Shown here: positions 19,874-30,364 of the stretch, one piece after another
Layout of the letters: each line of letters opens with the position of its first letter
Position numbering within the stretch: the stretch's first letter is position 1
Origin: Haplomitrium mnioides
Taxonomy: Eukaryota > Marchantiophyta > Haplomitriopsida > Calobryales
DNA: 32,730 nt
Direction of reading: 5' to 3'
NCBI GenBank assembly: GCA_049999725.1
Contig: JBNGIS010017778.1
Coordinates: 1 to 32,730 of the forward strand
Translations under genes and position numbers: made by a program
The notes under the pieces: model-generated
Databases searched by the model: none
The model's input: only the letters and a program-made list of their open reading frames with translations
Told to the model about the DNA's origin: nothing

Positions 19874-20250
19874 ATTGCCGTTGTCAAAGGCTGAGTGCAA
19901 ATCTTTTGTAAAGACATTCTGTGGCTTCATCTTGTTGAAGCATAATTTATTTCGTGAGGCCTTGAAGAGGGTAATGGTCAACTATAGTTGCACAAGCATC
20001 CCCATATGGGCTATGTGCCTCTCTCGAATCATTGTAATTTGGACCAAAATGCCCATATTGAGTTTTTCACATTCACCATGAAAAAAGTAGAGGTGATGGT
20101 GGAGGTCTTTTATCGTTCCACGACAAACTAGCCATATGTAGTCTAGTTTTTGTAGCTCCACAACCTTCAAAACATTCAAATACCTATAAGCCTTTGGTTG
20201 AGGTGGTTTGGAAGAATTGGCTTGTGATGTTATTTTCTCCAAAGTAAAAA
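19874..20250 (-). pseudogene. Unidentified coding exon remnant
   Basis: Minus strand: an acceptor-like CTTTACTAG ends at 20251, then a single frame runs to about 19874 with one stop near 19982, reaching a donor-like GTGAGA at 19873. The peptide includes KAYRYLNVLKVVELQKLDYI, WLVCRGTIKDLHHHLYFF, HGECEKLNMGILVQI and NKLCFNKMKPQNVF, with a good mix of residues for a real protein. I do not recognise the family. It may be an upstream exon of the methyltransferase-like gene or the relic of a second copy; both lie on the minus strand and both are followed by a 24-bp array. Confidence 0.45.
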
Positions 20251-20688
20251 CTAGTAAAGTTTAAAAGGAAAAATCTTACAAAAAAAAGTTCACAAAGAGA
20301 GAAAGGCAAAATATGGCAAAATAACAACAAATTGCAAAAATCATGACAACAAGAAAATAAAAACCAGAAAGTGAACTCACGACAATAGAAAGAAACTTTC
20401 ATCTTCGGTTCTTTTATAGTAAAATTTCAAAACATGTGTTTTTCTGCCAAAAAATGATTCACAAAGCTCTTGACATGTAGGTTTGCATGGTGCAAAAGAA
20501 AAACAGTTAGTGTAGCAAGCATTGCTTGTTTTAATCTTTTTAATTTCTTTTTTTCCCCTACATAAAAATTCACAATTTTATCATTTTGTGAATTTTCCTT
20601 AAAAACGCAACTTTTAGATATGCCACTAGAAGTTGAGAATATTTGTTAAAATATTTTCGTCAAATAGTTTTTTTATTGTTATTTATCA
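20251..20688. other. No gene recognised
   Basis: AT-rich, with runs of A and T. The last part, from about 20660, starts to match the sequence upstream of the DUF7869-like gene near 32110 on the other strand, so it is probably that gene's 5' flank. Confidence 0.5.
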
Positions 20689-21297
20689 ATGGCTTGAGTT
20701 TTCAAAGGCAAGAAGAGGTTAGAATTTCAAGATTCATGTTCGCAAAAAAGTGTTACTTTTGGTCGGCAGCTAGAGATAGTTTCAAATCGATGTTTTGTGG
20801 AGGCAAGTGATGAAATACCCAAAGCGTGAAGTATGATGGCGAGTATTTTAGGGAAAAAGATGGTGTTTGTTGAATCAGATAGCTCTACTTAGGAAGATCG
20901 AGCAAGTGAACCCTATATGCACATAGGATCAAAGATTGAACCCTATGCACCCATAGGGTCAAGGAGTGAACCCAATGGACGTATAGGATTAAAGAGTGAA
21001 CAACTTACTCGCAAAGGATCAAAGAAGGAACCCAATTCTTACATAGGATCCAAGACTCAAACTTCTGCACACACTAGATCTTTATTGCTTATTAAGTGGT
21101 CAAAGTTGAATTTTTCTTTTGACTACACCAACAAATCAACAAAAAGACGTTCAAGTCATAATTTCCAAACGATTGTGGACCTTTCTTTGTCGACAACAGA
21201 TGAAGACAAGGATGTTCAAGATCCAAATATGTTTGTCCAAAACACAACAAACATAGAATCTGTAGACAGTTTGTATTTTGGAGATGATTCTCTATGA
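20689..21297 (+). pseudogene. First-exon copy of a DUF7869-like gene, truncated
   Basis: ATG 20689 opens a frame to TGA 21297 with stops at 20695, 20827 and 20890. It is homologous, without its own frameshift, to the start of the minus-strand gene at 32089: both share KKRLEFQDS, SDxIPK, SMMA-ILGKK and VESDSS. Then come 10-residue repeats of the form I-G-S-K-x-E-P-x-x-x (about 20923-21075), then S-KLN and DLS-ST segments and a final DSLYFGDDSL. Homology stops near 21306, exactly where the family-B end motif begins, so a later insertion appears to have cut the gene. Function unknown. Confidence 0.7.
20923..21075 (+). repeat. 30-bp coding repeat with palindromic core
   Basis: Five 30-bp units encode I/K-G-S/L-K/R-x-E/Q-x-x-x-x. 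At DNA level several contain CCTATGCACCCATAGG-like palindromes, related to the cores in the non-coding arrays. Confidence 0.85.
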
Positions 21298-21310
21298 TCG
21301 ATGGCACCAA

Positions 21311-21757
21311 ACATCCGCTACTTTGAACCAATATTAGACTACTCAAAACGAGAACCTTTTTTTTTGGAAAAAATTTAGTTTTTGAGCTCAAAAAATATTA
21401 AAAACGAGGTTATTTCTTAAAAATAAAAAGTACATGAGTTTTTGAGGTTTGGTTTTGGCTATTTCAACAAGCATGATAGAGCAAGAGTCAATTTTATTAT
21501 GCAAAATCAAACAATATCATTAGTTTTTATGAAAATATTAGAAAACTCGAATTTGATGAAAAGTATAAAAATTATGGTAAGTTTTCACCAAAAAATTGCA
21601 TTTATCATTGATTACAATTTGAAGCCCAAAAATTGAAATACACGTCATAAGAAACCATTTAAAAATATGTTTGATTGCACAAACTCTAGGCGTACATAGA
21701 CTTATTGATCTTTGAAACATTTTTTTTTTAACAATTATGAAACATAAAGAAAAAGCC
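21311..21757 (+). repeat. Family-B repeat, copy 2, left part
   Basis: Starts CGCTACTTTGAACC, then TACTCAAAACGAGAACC and a T run. It matches 32475-32730 in direct orientation and 8345-7870 in inverted orientation. Interrupted at 21757 by the gypsy element and continued at 26785. Confidence 0.88.
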
Positions 21758-22254
21758 TATAACGGTCACAAATTTAGTAAGAAACAACTAAAAATAGCAA
21801 CAACTATATCTAAAAAGCTATTGCTAAGTTAGAGTATCAAAAACCGAGTGCTATTATAGAGAGAGTAACACGTGGCAAGAGGAGAGAAAGTCAACGAATT
21901 AAAGTGAAAGAAAGACTACTTTAGAAGAGGATAAAGACACGTGGCAAGTGGAGAATTAAAACAAATAGAAGGTTTTAAGATAAGAACACATGGCAGAAGG
22001 AGAATTAACGTAAAGGGTGGTTCAATGAATGAGAGAGGAAAAAGGGTGGTCCAATCAGAGGAGGATAGAAAAGGAACCAATAGGGTTTCGCCACCTATGC
22101 AAGCAAAGTGCTTTTCACTTAGTATATAAAAGAAGAGAGAGGGCCTTGTTGGGCATCTCTTACCTTGTGGACTCTTGAAGTTCTTTATTTGCTATTCTTG
22201 TATGTGTTGTGTTTGTGCTAATTTTGGTGTGTGATGTATGTGTGCAGTGTTACA
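21758..22254 (+). repeat. Gypsy 5' LTR, 497 bp
   Basis: Starts TATAACGGTCAC and ends GTGTTACA. Both LTRs begin TA and not the usual TG, so the change predates this insertion or is shared by the subfamily. A TATATAAA box lies at 22123-22130, with transcription probably starting some 30 bases later. Confidence 0.95.
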
Positions 22255-22255
22255 A

Positions 22256-22271
22256 TGGTATCAGAGCTTGG
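22256..22271 (+). other. Primer binding site, initiator tRNA-Met type
   Basis: TGGTATCAGAGCTTGG lies one base after the 5' LTR and is complementary to the 3' end of plant initiator tRNA-Met, the usual primer for plant LTR elements. Confidence 0.93.
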
Positions 22272-22915
22272 TCTTCTCTAAAGAAAAGTGGATTACCCCA
22301 CTTTGGAGAAACACTAAAGACCTCTTGGAGTAGTGGAATCTCTACTTTGTATAAAACTCCAAGAGAGTTGAACTTTTAAGTTTTTGTGAATAAAAGATAG
22401 CGGATATACCATCCTTTATAAATGAAGATAAGAAGTTTGACTTGGTGCTATGATAACTAATGGATAGAGGAGCATTTGTACCTCCTAGAATTCCTCTATT
22501 GAATCTCTTTAATATTTGTGTGTTTAACATTGACAAATATTTCTTTTGTCAAATTTTAGTGTATAATTTTGGAGATGATTTTATGGTTTTTGTAATGGAA
22601 TCAAGAGAGCCCGTTATCTTACTTGTAGTAAATTATAATGTTTCATAGGAGTGTTTTATTTATTTTTTGTAGTAGATAGAAAATGGATTTGAACCAAGCT
22701 CTTTTAGACGAGTTCAACTCCAAGTGTCATATTTCTATTCGAGTAACGTCCAAACAAACACAACAAGATTTTCTTGTTCGTAAGTTTGGAGAGAGGTTTT
22801 GTGATTTAGTGTTAGCCTCAACTAAACCTTTTATTTTACCTATTCTACATGATTGGAATGTGTATATATTTGTTTTTATATAAGTCGTTCGTAGCTAAGT
22901 TGTGACAAAAAAACC

Positions 22916-23790
22916 ATGGAGGCAAACTCTAGCAATCTAGAAGGAGGATCTTGGATGATGGCAAAGTTGGAGGAGCTTCAAGAAGCTCTTATAGTAAGTC
23001 AACAACAAACAAACATGTTGATGAGAGAGATGGTGAAAATGCAACTACAAAAAAAGAATGGAGAAGAAAGTCAAGAAACATTGCTATAAAAGATGAGCAA
23101 GTCGTGTAAAGTGGAGCCTTATGGAGGAAGTTGCATGGTTGGTGTTGTAGAAGGGTGGGTTTATCAAATGGAGGTTCATATGTCATACTATTTGCATGCT
23201 TCAGATTTGGAGAAATAATTATTTGCAAGGTCATTTTTAACTGAGCATGCATTGATTTGGCTATAAAGATGAGAGCGGAAAAAAATGCACAAGGAGAACA
23301 ACTCTTTTGGAGCACTCTAAAAGAAGATTTACTACAAAAATTCAAAGCTGTAGACTCTATTTTAACTACAAGAACCAAGCTTTGGGAGTTAGAGCATCAA
23401 GGAAGCATTGCAAGGCACATTAAAGAGTTTCGGAGCCTACAAGTTCAAATTGAAGATATGAGTTCAGCTGAGACCCTTGACAAATTTTTACAATGATTGA
23501 AAAGAAAGATTTGAGGGGAAGTCATAATGCGCAACCCAAAAGATGTTAATGAAGCCACATCGTTTGCGCAGAGCATTGAAGGAACACTGAGGATTGTGCA
23601 AACATGAGGGAATTATGGCCCCACACTTATGGAGTTGGGAAACATGAGAAGGAAAGGCTTCAATTGCCCAAATCACCAACAAAGAGGGCAAAAAAATACT
23701 ACGGATAGAGAGTAGAGAGGAAGAGAGGAGAGAAGCTAGAACATTCTACAATTGTGGATGGATAGAACACATTGCACCAAATTGCAAAGC
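22916..23790 (+). pseudogene. Gypsy gag remnant
   Basis: ATG 22916 starts a frame with a coiled-coil-like segment (KLEELQEALIVSQQQTNMLM) that stops at 23087. The retrotransposon gag domain is readable at 23257-23496 (LWELEHQGSIARHIKEF, LQVQIEDM). A zinc knuckle near 23744-23785 has lost its first Cys (Phe at 23744), while the second Cys (23753), His (23768) and last Cys (23783) remain. Several stops and shifts separate the parts. Confidence 0.8.
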
Positions 23791-23989
23791 GATACGACGC
23801 AATCAAGGGCAATGTTTCAACAACCTCTTCACAATATCAACAATGAAGGAGACCAAGAATGTCAAGGAAACGATGGGCACTAGTAAAAAGACCTCGTGAT
23901 TTTGCTAGAATGAAGAAGAATGGCAAGGGACAAAGTCGACAAAATCGAATATGTGAGGTAGAAAAACAAAAAATATATCACTAATTGTG

Positions 23990-24160
23990 GTGGATGCGTG
24001 GATGGAAGGATCTCTAATAAGGGTTTTGGTGGATTCCAGAGTAGAAGAAAATTATTTATCACAAGCAATGGCACTAAAGTTGAAGCTACCCCTTGAAGAA
24101 GAAGAGCACAAGGTAGTTGAAATGGAAAACGGACAAAGCGAGCCAATTTGAAGATTGTCT
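23990..24160 (+). pseudogene. Gypsy protease remnant
   Basis: VLVDSRVEENYLS near 24023-24061 corresponds to the aspartic protease active site, where the Gly of D-S/T-G has become Arg. A stop follows near 24150. Inactive. Confidence 0.7.
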
Positions 24161-24400
24161 CAAAGTATATCTTTACATATGGGCAACTATTAAGAAGAGC
24201 TCGAATGGAAGATCACAACATTGGCAAGATATGATGCCATTCTAGGAATAAAGTGGTTGAGAAGACACAACCTGCAAGTGGATTGGCGAAAAAAGACCCT
24301 CATAACACCTCAATAGAAGATTTGGAGAGATCGTGTACGACCTTATTCAAGGAAACTACCTCTACATGTAATTAGAGCAAAGTCAATAAAGAGACAAGAT

Positions 24401-25383
24401 GTGGTATTTTTGGGACTCATACATGAGGTTGAAAGTGATAAGGAAGACGCCAAGCATAAAGTCCCACATGAACTTCAAGGGGTTTTGAAAGAATTTCACA
24501 ATGTTTTCCCCAACGATTTACCTCTTGGTTTGCCGCCTAAGCGATCTATTGATCATAAGATTGAGGTTCTTCCAAGGAGTACTCCACCGTGCAAGGCACT
24601 ATATTGTTTGCCTCCTCATGAATTGGAAGAATGCAAAACTCAAATCATTGAACTATTGGAGAAAGGATTTATTCAGCTAAGCATCTCTCCTTATAGTGTA
24701 CCAATGTTATTCGTAAAAAAGAAAGACGAGAGTATGAGGATGTGTATTAACTATTGGGCCCTCAACCAACAAACAATGAAAAATAAATATCCATTACCAA
24801 GAATGGATTTTTTATTTGATCAACTTCAAGGAGCAAACTACTTTACCAAGTTGGATTTGAGAAGTGGGTACAACCAAATCCAAATTGCAGAGGGTGATGT
24901 GCAAAAGACAACATTTGGAAGTCGCTATGGGCATTATGAATATCTTATTATGCCATTTGGATTAACTAATGCTCCTGCAACCTTTATGGGTCTAATGAAT
25001 GATATTTTCGATCTTTTTAAGATGAGTTTGTTATTGTTTTCTTGGATGACATTCTTATTTATAGAATAAATCTTCATGAACATCAACAACACCTTTGTAC
25101 GATATTGAAGGTACTTCGAGACCACAAACTATATGTTAAAATGTCAAAATATGAAATTGGCAAAAGAGAGGTTGATTACTTAGGTCATCAGATGAGTGCA
25201 ACAGGAATTCAGGTCATGAATGAGAAAGTGGAGGCCATTCGAAATTGGGAAGCTCCTAGTGATCAAAAACAATTGCGAGGATTTTTTGAGCTAACTAGGT
25301 TTTATCGTCAATTTGTGAAAGGTTTTGTACAAATTGGAGAACCCTTGACCAATTTTCTCAAGAAAAATCATACATGGATGTGA
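24401..25383 (+). pseudogene. Gypsy reverse transcriptase
   Basis: The first frame (to 25069) shows [45 protein letters not shown] and [16 protein letters not shown] one-base frameshift near 25018 precedes the FLDD active-site box (25039-25050). The second frame carries DDILIY and the thumb region (KVEAIRNWEAPSDQKQLRGF) to the TGA at 25381. The aspartates are present, but no single frame joins the domain. Confidence 0.88.
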
Positions 25384-25398
25384 AGAGCCGCAAAATAA

Positions 25399-25746
25399 AT
25401 GGCATTCCAAGCATTGAATAAATCACTTCTTCATGCTCATATTCTCAAATGGTATGACTCTAAACGACCAATAAAACTTTCAGTTGATGCATCAGAAAAA
25501 GCTATAGGTGGGGCTTTGCAACAAGAATGGGAGGATGGTTGGCATCTTATTGCTTTCTTCTCTAGAAAGTTAAGCAACACAGATCAAAATTATCATACCA
25601 CGGAGTGGGAGAAGCTAGCGCTTGTGTTATTCACCAAGCATTGGAAGCATTATCTCGGAGACAAGGAGTTTATTGTTGAGACTGATCATAAACCTCTACT
25701 CTATCTCGAAATGCAAAAAGAGCTTTGCGAAAGGCTGATTCAATAG
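25399..25746 (+). pseudogene. Gypsy RNase H
   Basis: Same frame as the RT end, separated by stops at 25381 and 25396. Catalytic Asp in KLSVDASEKAIGGAL, Glu in TTEWEKLALV and Asp in VETDHKPLLYL are visible. It degrades the RNA strand during cDNA synthesis. A stop at 25744 and another at 25753 follow. Confidence 0.85.
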
Positions 25747-26102
25747 GCGGAGTGGTGACCACGCTTTTATATGAAGATGGTGTTTGTAGAAGGAAAACGA
25801 CAAATTGCAAATGCTTTGACCCGCATACCTCAACTCAACATCTTGACAAAAGTTGCAATACATCCTACATGGTGGTCAAAAATATTGGCTGCAGTCAAGG
25901 AAGATGAAGAGATAATTGCCGCACAACAAAAGAAGTTGATAAAAATGGTAAGAGGTTTGATTTTCTTCCAAAATAAGGTATGGGTCTCTAATAATATCAC
26001 ATTTCACTCTGAAATTTTGCATGAAGCACATGATTCTACTATTGGTGGACATATTGGAATCGAGAAGACATTGGACAATCTTCAACGTGTTTATTGTACC
26101 CT

Positions 26103-26273
26103 AAACGTATACGGCGTCGTGGCTGTCATGAGATTGTGGAATATTTGGTTCGTTGGAAATGCTACCCACGTTATGAAGCTACTTGGAAGCCCTTGGAGAA
26201 TTTGGCTAACGCATCCGCGCTTGTTCACTCTTTTGAAACCTCTCTTACTTGCAATGAGGACGTTGCTTCTTAA
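26103..26273 (+). pseudogene. Chromodomain of the gypsy integrase
   Basis: In the frame ending at TAA 26271-26273, HEIVEYLVRWKCYPRYEATW followed by PLENLANASALVHSF matches the chromodomain core (aromatic residues plus W-x-P/E). It lies directly before the purine tract, as in chromoviruses. Confidence 0.88.
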
Positions 26274-26286
26274 AAAAAGGGAGAAT
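26271..26286 (+). other. Gypsy polypurine tract
   Basis: TAAAAAAAGGGAGAAT immediately precedes the 3' LTR and overlaps the stop codon of the chromodomain frame. It primes plus-strand synthesis. Confidence 0.8.
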
Positions 26287-26784
26287 TATAACGGTCACTA
26301 ACTTTAGTAAGCAACAATTAAAAATAACAGCAACTATGTCTAGAAAGCTATTACTAAGTTAGAGTATCAAAAAGCAAGTGCTATTATAGAGAGAGTAGCA
26401 CATGACAAGAGGAGAGAAAGTCAATGAATTAAAGTGAAAGAAAGGCTAATTTAGAAGAGGATAAAGACACGTGGCAAGCGGAGGATTAAAGGAAATAGAA
26501 GGTTCTAAGATAAGGACACGTGGCAGAAGGAGAATAAAAGTAAAAGGTGGTCTAATTAATGAGAGAGGAAAAAGAGTGGTCCAACTAGAAGAGAATAAAA
26601 AAGAAACCAATAAGGTTTCACCACCTATGTAAGCAAAGTGCTTTTCACTTAGTATATAAAGGAAGAGAGAGGGCATTGTTGGGCATCTCTTACCTTGTGG
26701 GTTCTTAAAGTTCTTTATGTTCTACTCTTGTATGTGTTGTGATTGTGCTAATTTTGGTGTGTGATGTATGTGTGTAGTGTTACA
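26287..26784 (+). repeat. Gypsy 3' LTR, 498 bp
   Basis: Same ends as the 5' LTR, one base longer because of an indel near position 13. TATATAAA at 26653-26660. About 90 percent identical to the 5' LTR by hand count. Confidence 0.95.
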
Positions 26785-27645
26785 AAGCCCAAGCAGACTA
26801 GAAGTCAAGGGAATAAGTTTGGAATCGTAGACACCAAAACAAAGAAAATGAAATATTACATGGATTTAGAAGCTCTATTTTAAAGTTCAAGCAAGAAAGA
26901 AGCCTTCACTTGTAGTTGAAAATCCATGTATGCAAAAGTTAAAGTGGGCTTTAAAAAAAATTTTCAGCATTTAAAAATATTTCATAATTCAACAAAACAT
27001 ATACACAAACGAATCATAGTTTAGTATCAAATAGACATTAGCTAAGGAGATTGAATTAAGAGTGTAAACAAGAAACATCTCCAAGTTTTAGACTTGATTT
27101 AACCAAACAAAGGTCTCAAGATCTACAAAGAAGTCTATGACTTGTATACAAACTAAGTTGTAACTGGTAGTCTTTGTATGTAGAAGCTTGACGGTTGTAT
27201 ATGAAAAGTAGAGCTTGTGGAAGGCTTAGACTTCCACCCCAAAGTCTATGCGCACATAGGAATCCAAGCTCAACATCTGAATACTCCACCCCAAAGTCTA
27301 TCCGCGCAAAAGAATCCAAACTCACCATCTGAACACTCCACAACAAAGACTAACAAGAATGAAGGTTTTAGGTTCCGTAGAAGAGTTTTTGTACGCACAA
27401 CATTTCAATTTGCGAATCAAAGTCTATGCGCGCATAAGGTTCACACTTCTACAACTAAGGTTACAAATGATAAACATTCTATTTTTGGCAACAAACTCTA
27501 CGTATTGTTTTATAATCTAAAAGTAAAATGGGTACAAAGCTCTACATCTGAGTCAAAGCGCGTTAAAGGTTTTAAATTATACATCAAAGTACTTACAAGC
27601 GAAAAAAAAAAGTAGTCAATTTGGGCAGATGCTTTAGCAATATTT
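26785..27645 (-). repeat. Family-B repeat, copy 2, right part
   Basis: Continues the repeat cut at 21757 and matches 7870-7015 in inverted orientation to about 27645 (GGCAGATGCTTTAGCAA). It contains the duplicated words CCACCCCAAAGTCTATGCGC and CCACCCCAAAGTCTATCCGC (near 27235 and 27286). The ORF at 27217-27615 overlaps this repeat and is not supported as a gene. Confidence 0.88.
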
Positions 27646-28009
27646 TATAAAACAAATTAAAACATTAATTAAAGATTTAAGTTTCATTTACAGAGAATAA
27701 CATTCAACTTGGAATGATTTATAGTAAAAAGTTCAAGGTGGTAGAAAAGTTCAACAAGCTACTTCAAAATATTCTCACGTACTTTATAAAATAATAATCT
27801 TAAATTACAATATAGTTGAAAATACATAATATGTAATAAAATTCTTAAATTACTTTAGTCACTCGTCTCGACTTCTTTGGATTCAGCTTTAGAAGATTCA
27901 TCAAAATTTACCTGATCTGTCTCAGTGTTAATGACAATGATTAAATCTCTTTGAAACATTTCAAAATTGAGGGCTTTTTATCCTTTATACTAAAATAGAT
28001 TTGCTTTAA
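27646..28009. other. No gene recognised; 3' flank of the DUF7869-like gene
   Basis: AT-rich, no long frame. It separates the apparent end of the minus-strand gene from the family-B repeat and is a candidate 3' untranslated region. Confidence 0.5.
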
Positions 28010-29601
28010 TAGTAGTTAGAGTGGTTTTCATCAATCTGTTTTTTTTTTGTAAGAAGAAAATCAAAAGACAAAATCGTGATTTGTGTCACATCAAGTACAT
28101 CAATATGTTACTTGGATTTGTGTTTCCCTTTTGTTGTTGTTATTTTTTCTAGGAAGTATTGTCTAGAAAATGCATCTTCGGTGTGACAAGCAAACTATTG
28201 AACACGTATTTGTTTCGGGTTTGGGGGATCTTCCTCATCAAATAGCAAAACTTTGAGAACTTTGGCAACCCAAAATGGTGTGTCTTTTGGATCTAGAGAT
28301 GCAACAACACAAATAAAAATTCTAGCTTTCATCTCATGCAGATTGCCAAATTTAAACCCGTATTGAGTGTTGTGCGAAAGAGTTCTTTCTTGCCGCCTAG
28401 ATGATCTATCATAGATCGTTCAATGTGTAGAAAGTATTTGTTGTACGGAGTGTCTTCTTCGGTTTGTTGAGCATCAACGTGAGAACCTAGACATACATTT
28501 TGAGAATCATTACTAGTGTTTGACAGTTGTGAAGGTGGAAAGGTAAATTCTGCTTCGAGTCCTCATCCTTTTTTTTTTCAATGATGTAGGCCGCAATCTC
28601 TTGTTGAGCAAGAAAAAAGTCATTCCACCATTGAATATCAAAATCTATAAAGAACTTGTAGCAGCTCTCACTTTTGTTGTCCTTTAGTGAAAATACCACT
28701 TTCTCAACATCAACTTCTCTTTCTTCCTTTTGAGATCTTTTGATTTCACAATATGCTTTGAGAGGAATCATCATTGAACTCAAAATTTCTCTGTCCACTT
28801 CAAGTAGACATTTGAGTTGAAGACCAAAATCTTTGCAGATAACCAAAATTCATCTGTTGAAAACTATTTGCTCTAAATCTTTACCTTGGAATCATTTAAC
28901 CGGAACTTGAATTGTTGATTGAAGGTAATATCATATATCCTTTGAACTAAAGAGGGACATTGTTGTAGAAAAATTTTGAAATCCCAAGTTTCAAACAAAA
29001 GAGTTACCTGAAGTTTAGGATTGTAGGGCAATTGAAGTGCCTTGCTAAGACTCGTAATTGTGAAGGCTTTGACACGTTTCAAACGTTTCAAGAATCAGTT
29101 GAACATTTGATTGATTTGATCATGAATATGGCCAACCATGAGAAATCCCACCTTGATTTTTTTGAAAAACATTCTTGGCAATAAAGAGACTAAGATATCC
29201 AAATAAGATAGAATTCTTATTCTCCCGTGTCGTGTTGTCCAACTGAAGATACAAAGTTGGAGGCAACGGCTTTTTAAAGTCACATAATATTTTGTTGAGG
29301 ACAGTAACTGTCAAATAAGAATCGCTTCTTAAGTTTCTGTATATTAAGAAGACCATATTAGAAAGAGCATGATTGAATATTAAGGCACCAACAACATGCA
29401 CACCCACCAAACAATCTTTATCAATGTTTTTTGGTGGCAAAGGCCTGTGTGGAATAACCGTTTTCTTCTTATTCATTCCATCAATGACAATTCCCAAGTA
29501 CTTTTAACCATCAACATAACATTTTCTTTGATGGTTTGCAAGTTTTGTTCTTTCTTTCATTTGTTTGTCATGATGAAGAAACAATTGGCGATTATATTTA
29601 A
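28010..29601 (-). pseudogene. Exon 2 of the DUF7869-like gene (DUF7869 core)
   Basis: From 29601, KYNRQLFLHHDKQMKERTKL leads into IDGMNKKKTVIPH after one stop near 29510. The core LVGVHVVGALIF, YLTVTVLNKILCDFKKPLPP and LQLDNTTRENKN is intact in one frame to about 29170. A shift there leads to VGHIHDQINQMF, a stop (29095), then VKAFTITSLSKALQLPYNP. Later segments: a Lys/Glu-rich block (28780-28690), YNKYFLHIERSMIDHLGGKK near 28440-28380, PFWVAKVLKVLLFDEEDPP, and a terminal FACHTEDAFS-QYFLEK. LQLDN and VGHxHDQID are the strongest family marks. Confidence 0.72.
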
Positions 29602-30364
29602 CTGCATCATCACAAAGCACGAAGGATATTAAAATAGTTCACTAAAACATATATCGATACTTGTAACTTCAAAACACAACCTCAGGTTCCACAAACATTG
29701 AGTCATCTTAAACAAATGTTTAAATTTGTAGAAATGAAACACTATATAAAAGATTTAAAATAAACTTTAGGCAATTTGAAAAAAGGAAAATCTGTTTCGA
29801 AAAGAGAAAAACAAGACTTGCAAACAAAGGGTACTAGAACACATCCTCTAAGCGTTTAGAATGAGTGGAGACAACAGTTGGTCATATGTATGCATATGAC
29901 CAATACAACAACACCAATATCATGGCTTTTTGTGACTGTTGTTGCGACTGGTTTTAAAAGAAACAAGAACAAATCCTATATGTGCATAGGATTGGCAAAC
30001 AACAAAAACGATTCTTTTATTTTTATTTTACAAGGGCTCTTGATTTAAAGGAATGAAAACAAAACTTGTTGTAAGGCTAAGGTCACCACCAAGAATCAAA
30101 TTCATTTTCTCACTTTATTTGATTGTAGACAAGGTTTAAATTGAAATATAAAACAACAAACTCTAGGCGAGCCTAGACACTCCTCTCATATTTCAACTTG
30201 CTAAGAACTATTCGACTCAAATCTTCTTTGCTAAATAACTTCACCAAAAAAAATATCTTTTGGCTGTAAGTTGAGAAAACAAAACATCTCTAGAACTAAT
30301 CTTTGAGTCTAAGAAAAAAAGGATGGATTAGCCAAAGGTGTCAAAAGAGAAGAAAATTTGTTAC
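29602..30364 (-). other. Putative intron of the DUF7869-like gene
   Basis: Donor GTAACA at 30364 and acceptor GATGATGCAG ending at 29602. The 763 bp are unreadable as protein and contain three isolated palindromes: 29878-29903 (TTGGTCATATGTA core), 29972-29993 (AATCCTAT...ATAGGATT) and 30163-30176 (CTAGGCGAGCCTAG). Confidence 0.5.

Larger units (their letters stand above)
25771..26301 (+). pseudogene. Gypsy integrase N-terminus with catalytic core deleted
   Basis: The frame holds VEGKRQIANALTRIPQLN, typical of the RNase H to integrase linker, then LHEAHDSTIGGHIGIEKTL with the first two His of the HHCC finger. Right after QRVYC (about 26097) the sequence jumps to the chromodomain in another reading frame. 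The CC half of the finger and the whole DDE core are absent. The remaining open frame to 26301 is a frameshifted reading of the chromodomain and should not be taken as protein. Confidence 0.85.
21758..26784 (+). mobile_element. Ty3/gypsy chromovirus, deleted and inactive
   Basis: Complete from LTR to LTR, 5027 bp, flanked by the 5-bp duplication AAGCC (21753-21757 and 26785-26789). The empty site is visible in the family-B copy near 7885. The order gag, protease, RT, RNase H, integrase remnant, chromodomain identifies a chromovirus. Chromodomain elements target their insertion through histone marks. The body carries many stops and a frameshift at the RT active site, and most of the integrase is deleted. 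By my manual comparison the LTRs differ at about 49 of 497 positions, mostly transitions, so the insertion is old. Confidence 0.95.

Noticed and set aside
25771-26301. A complete 176-codon integrase-like protein
   Set aside because: Only the first part is integrase; after about 26097 it is an out-of-frame reading of the chromodomain.
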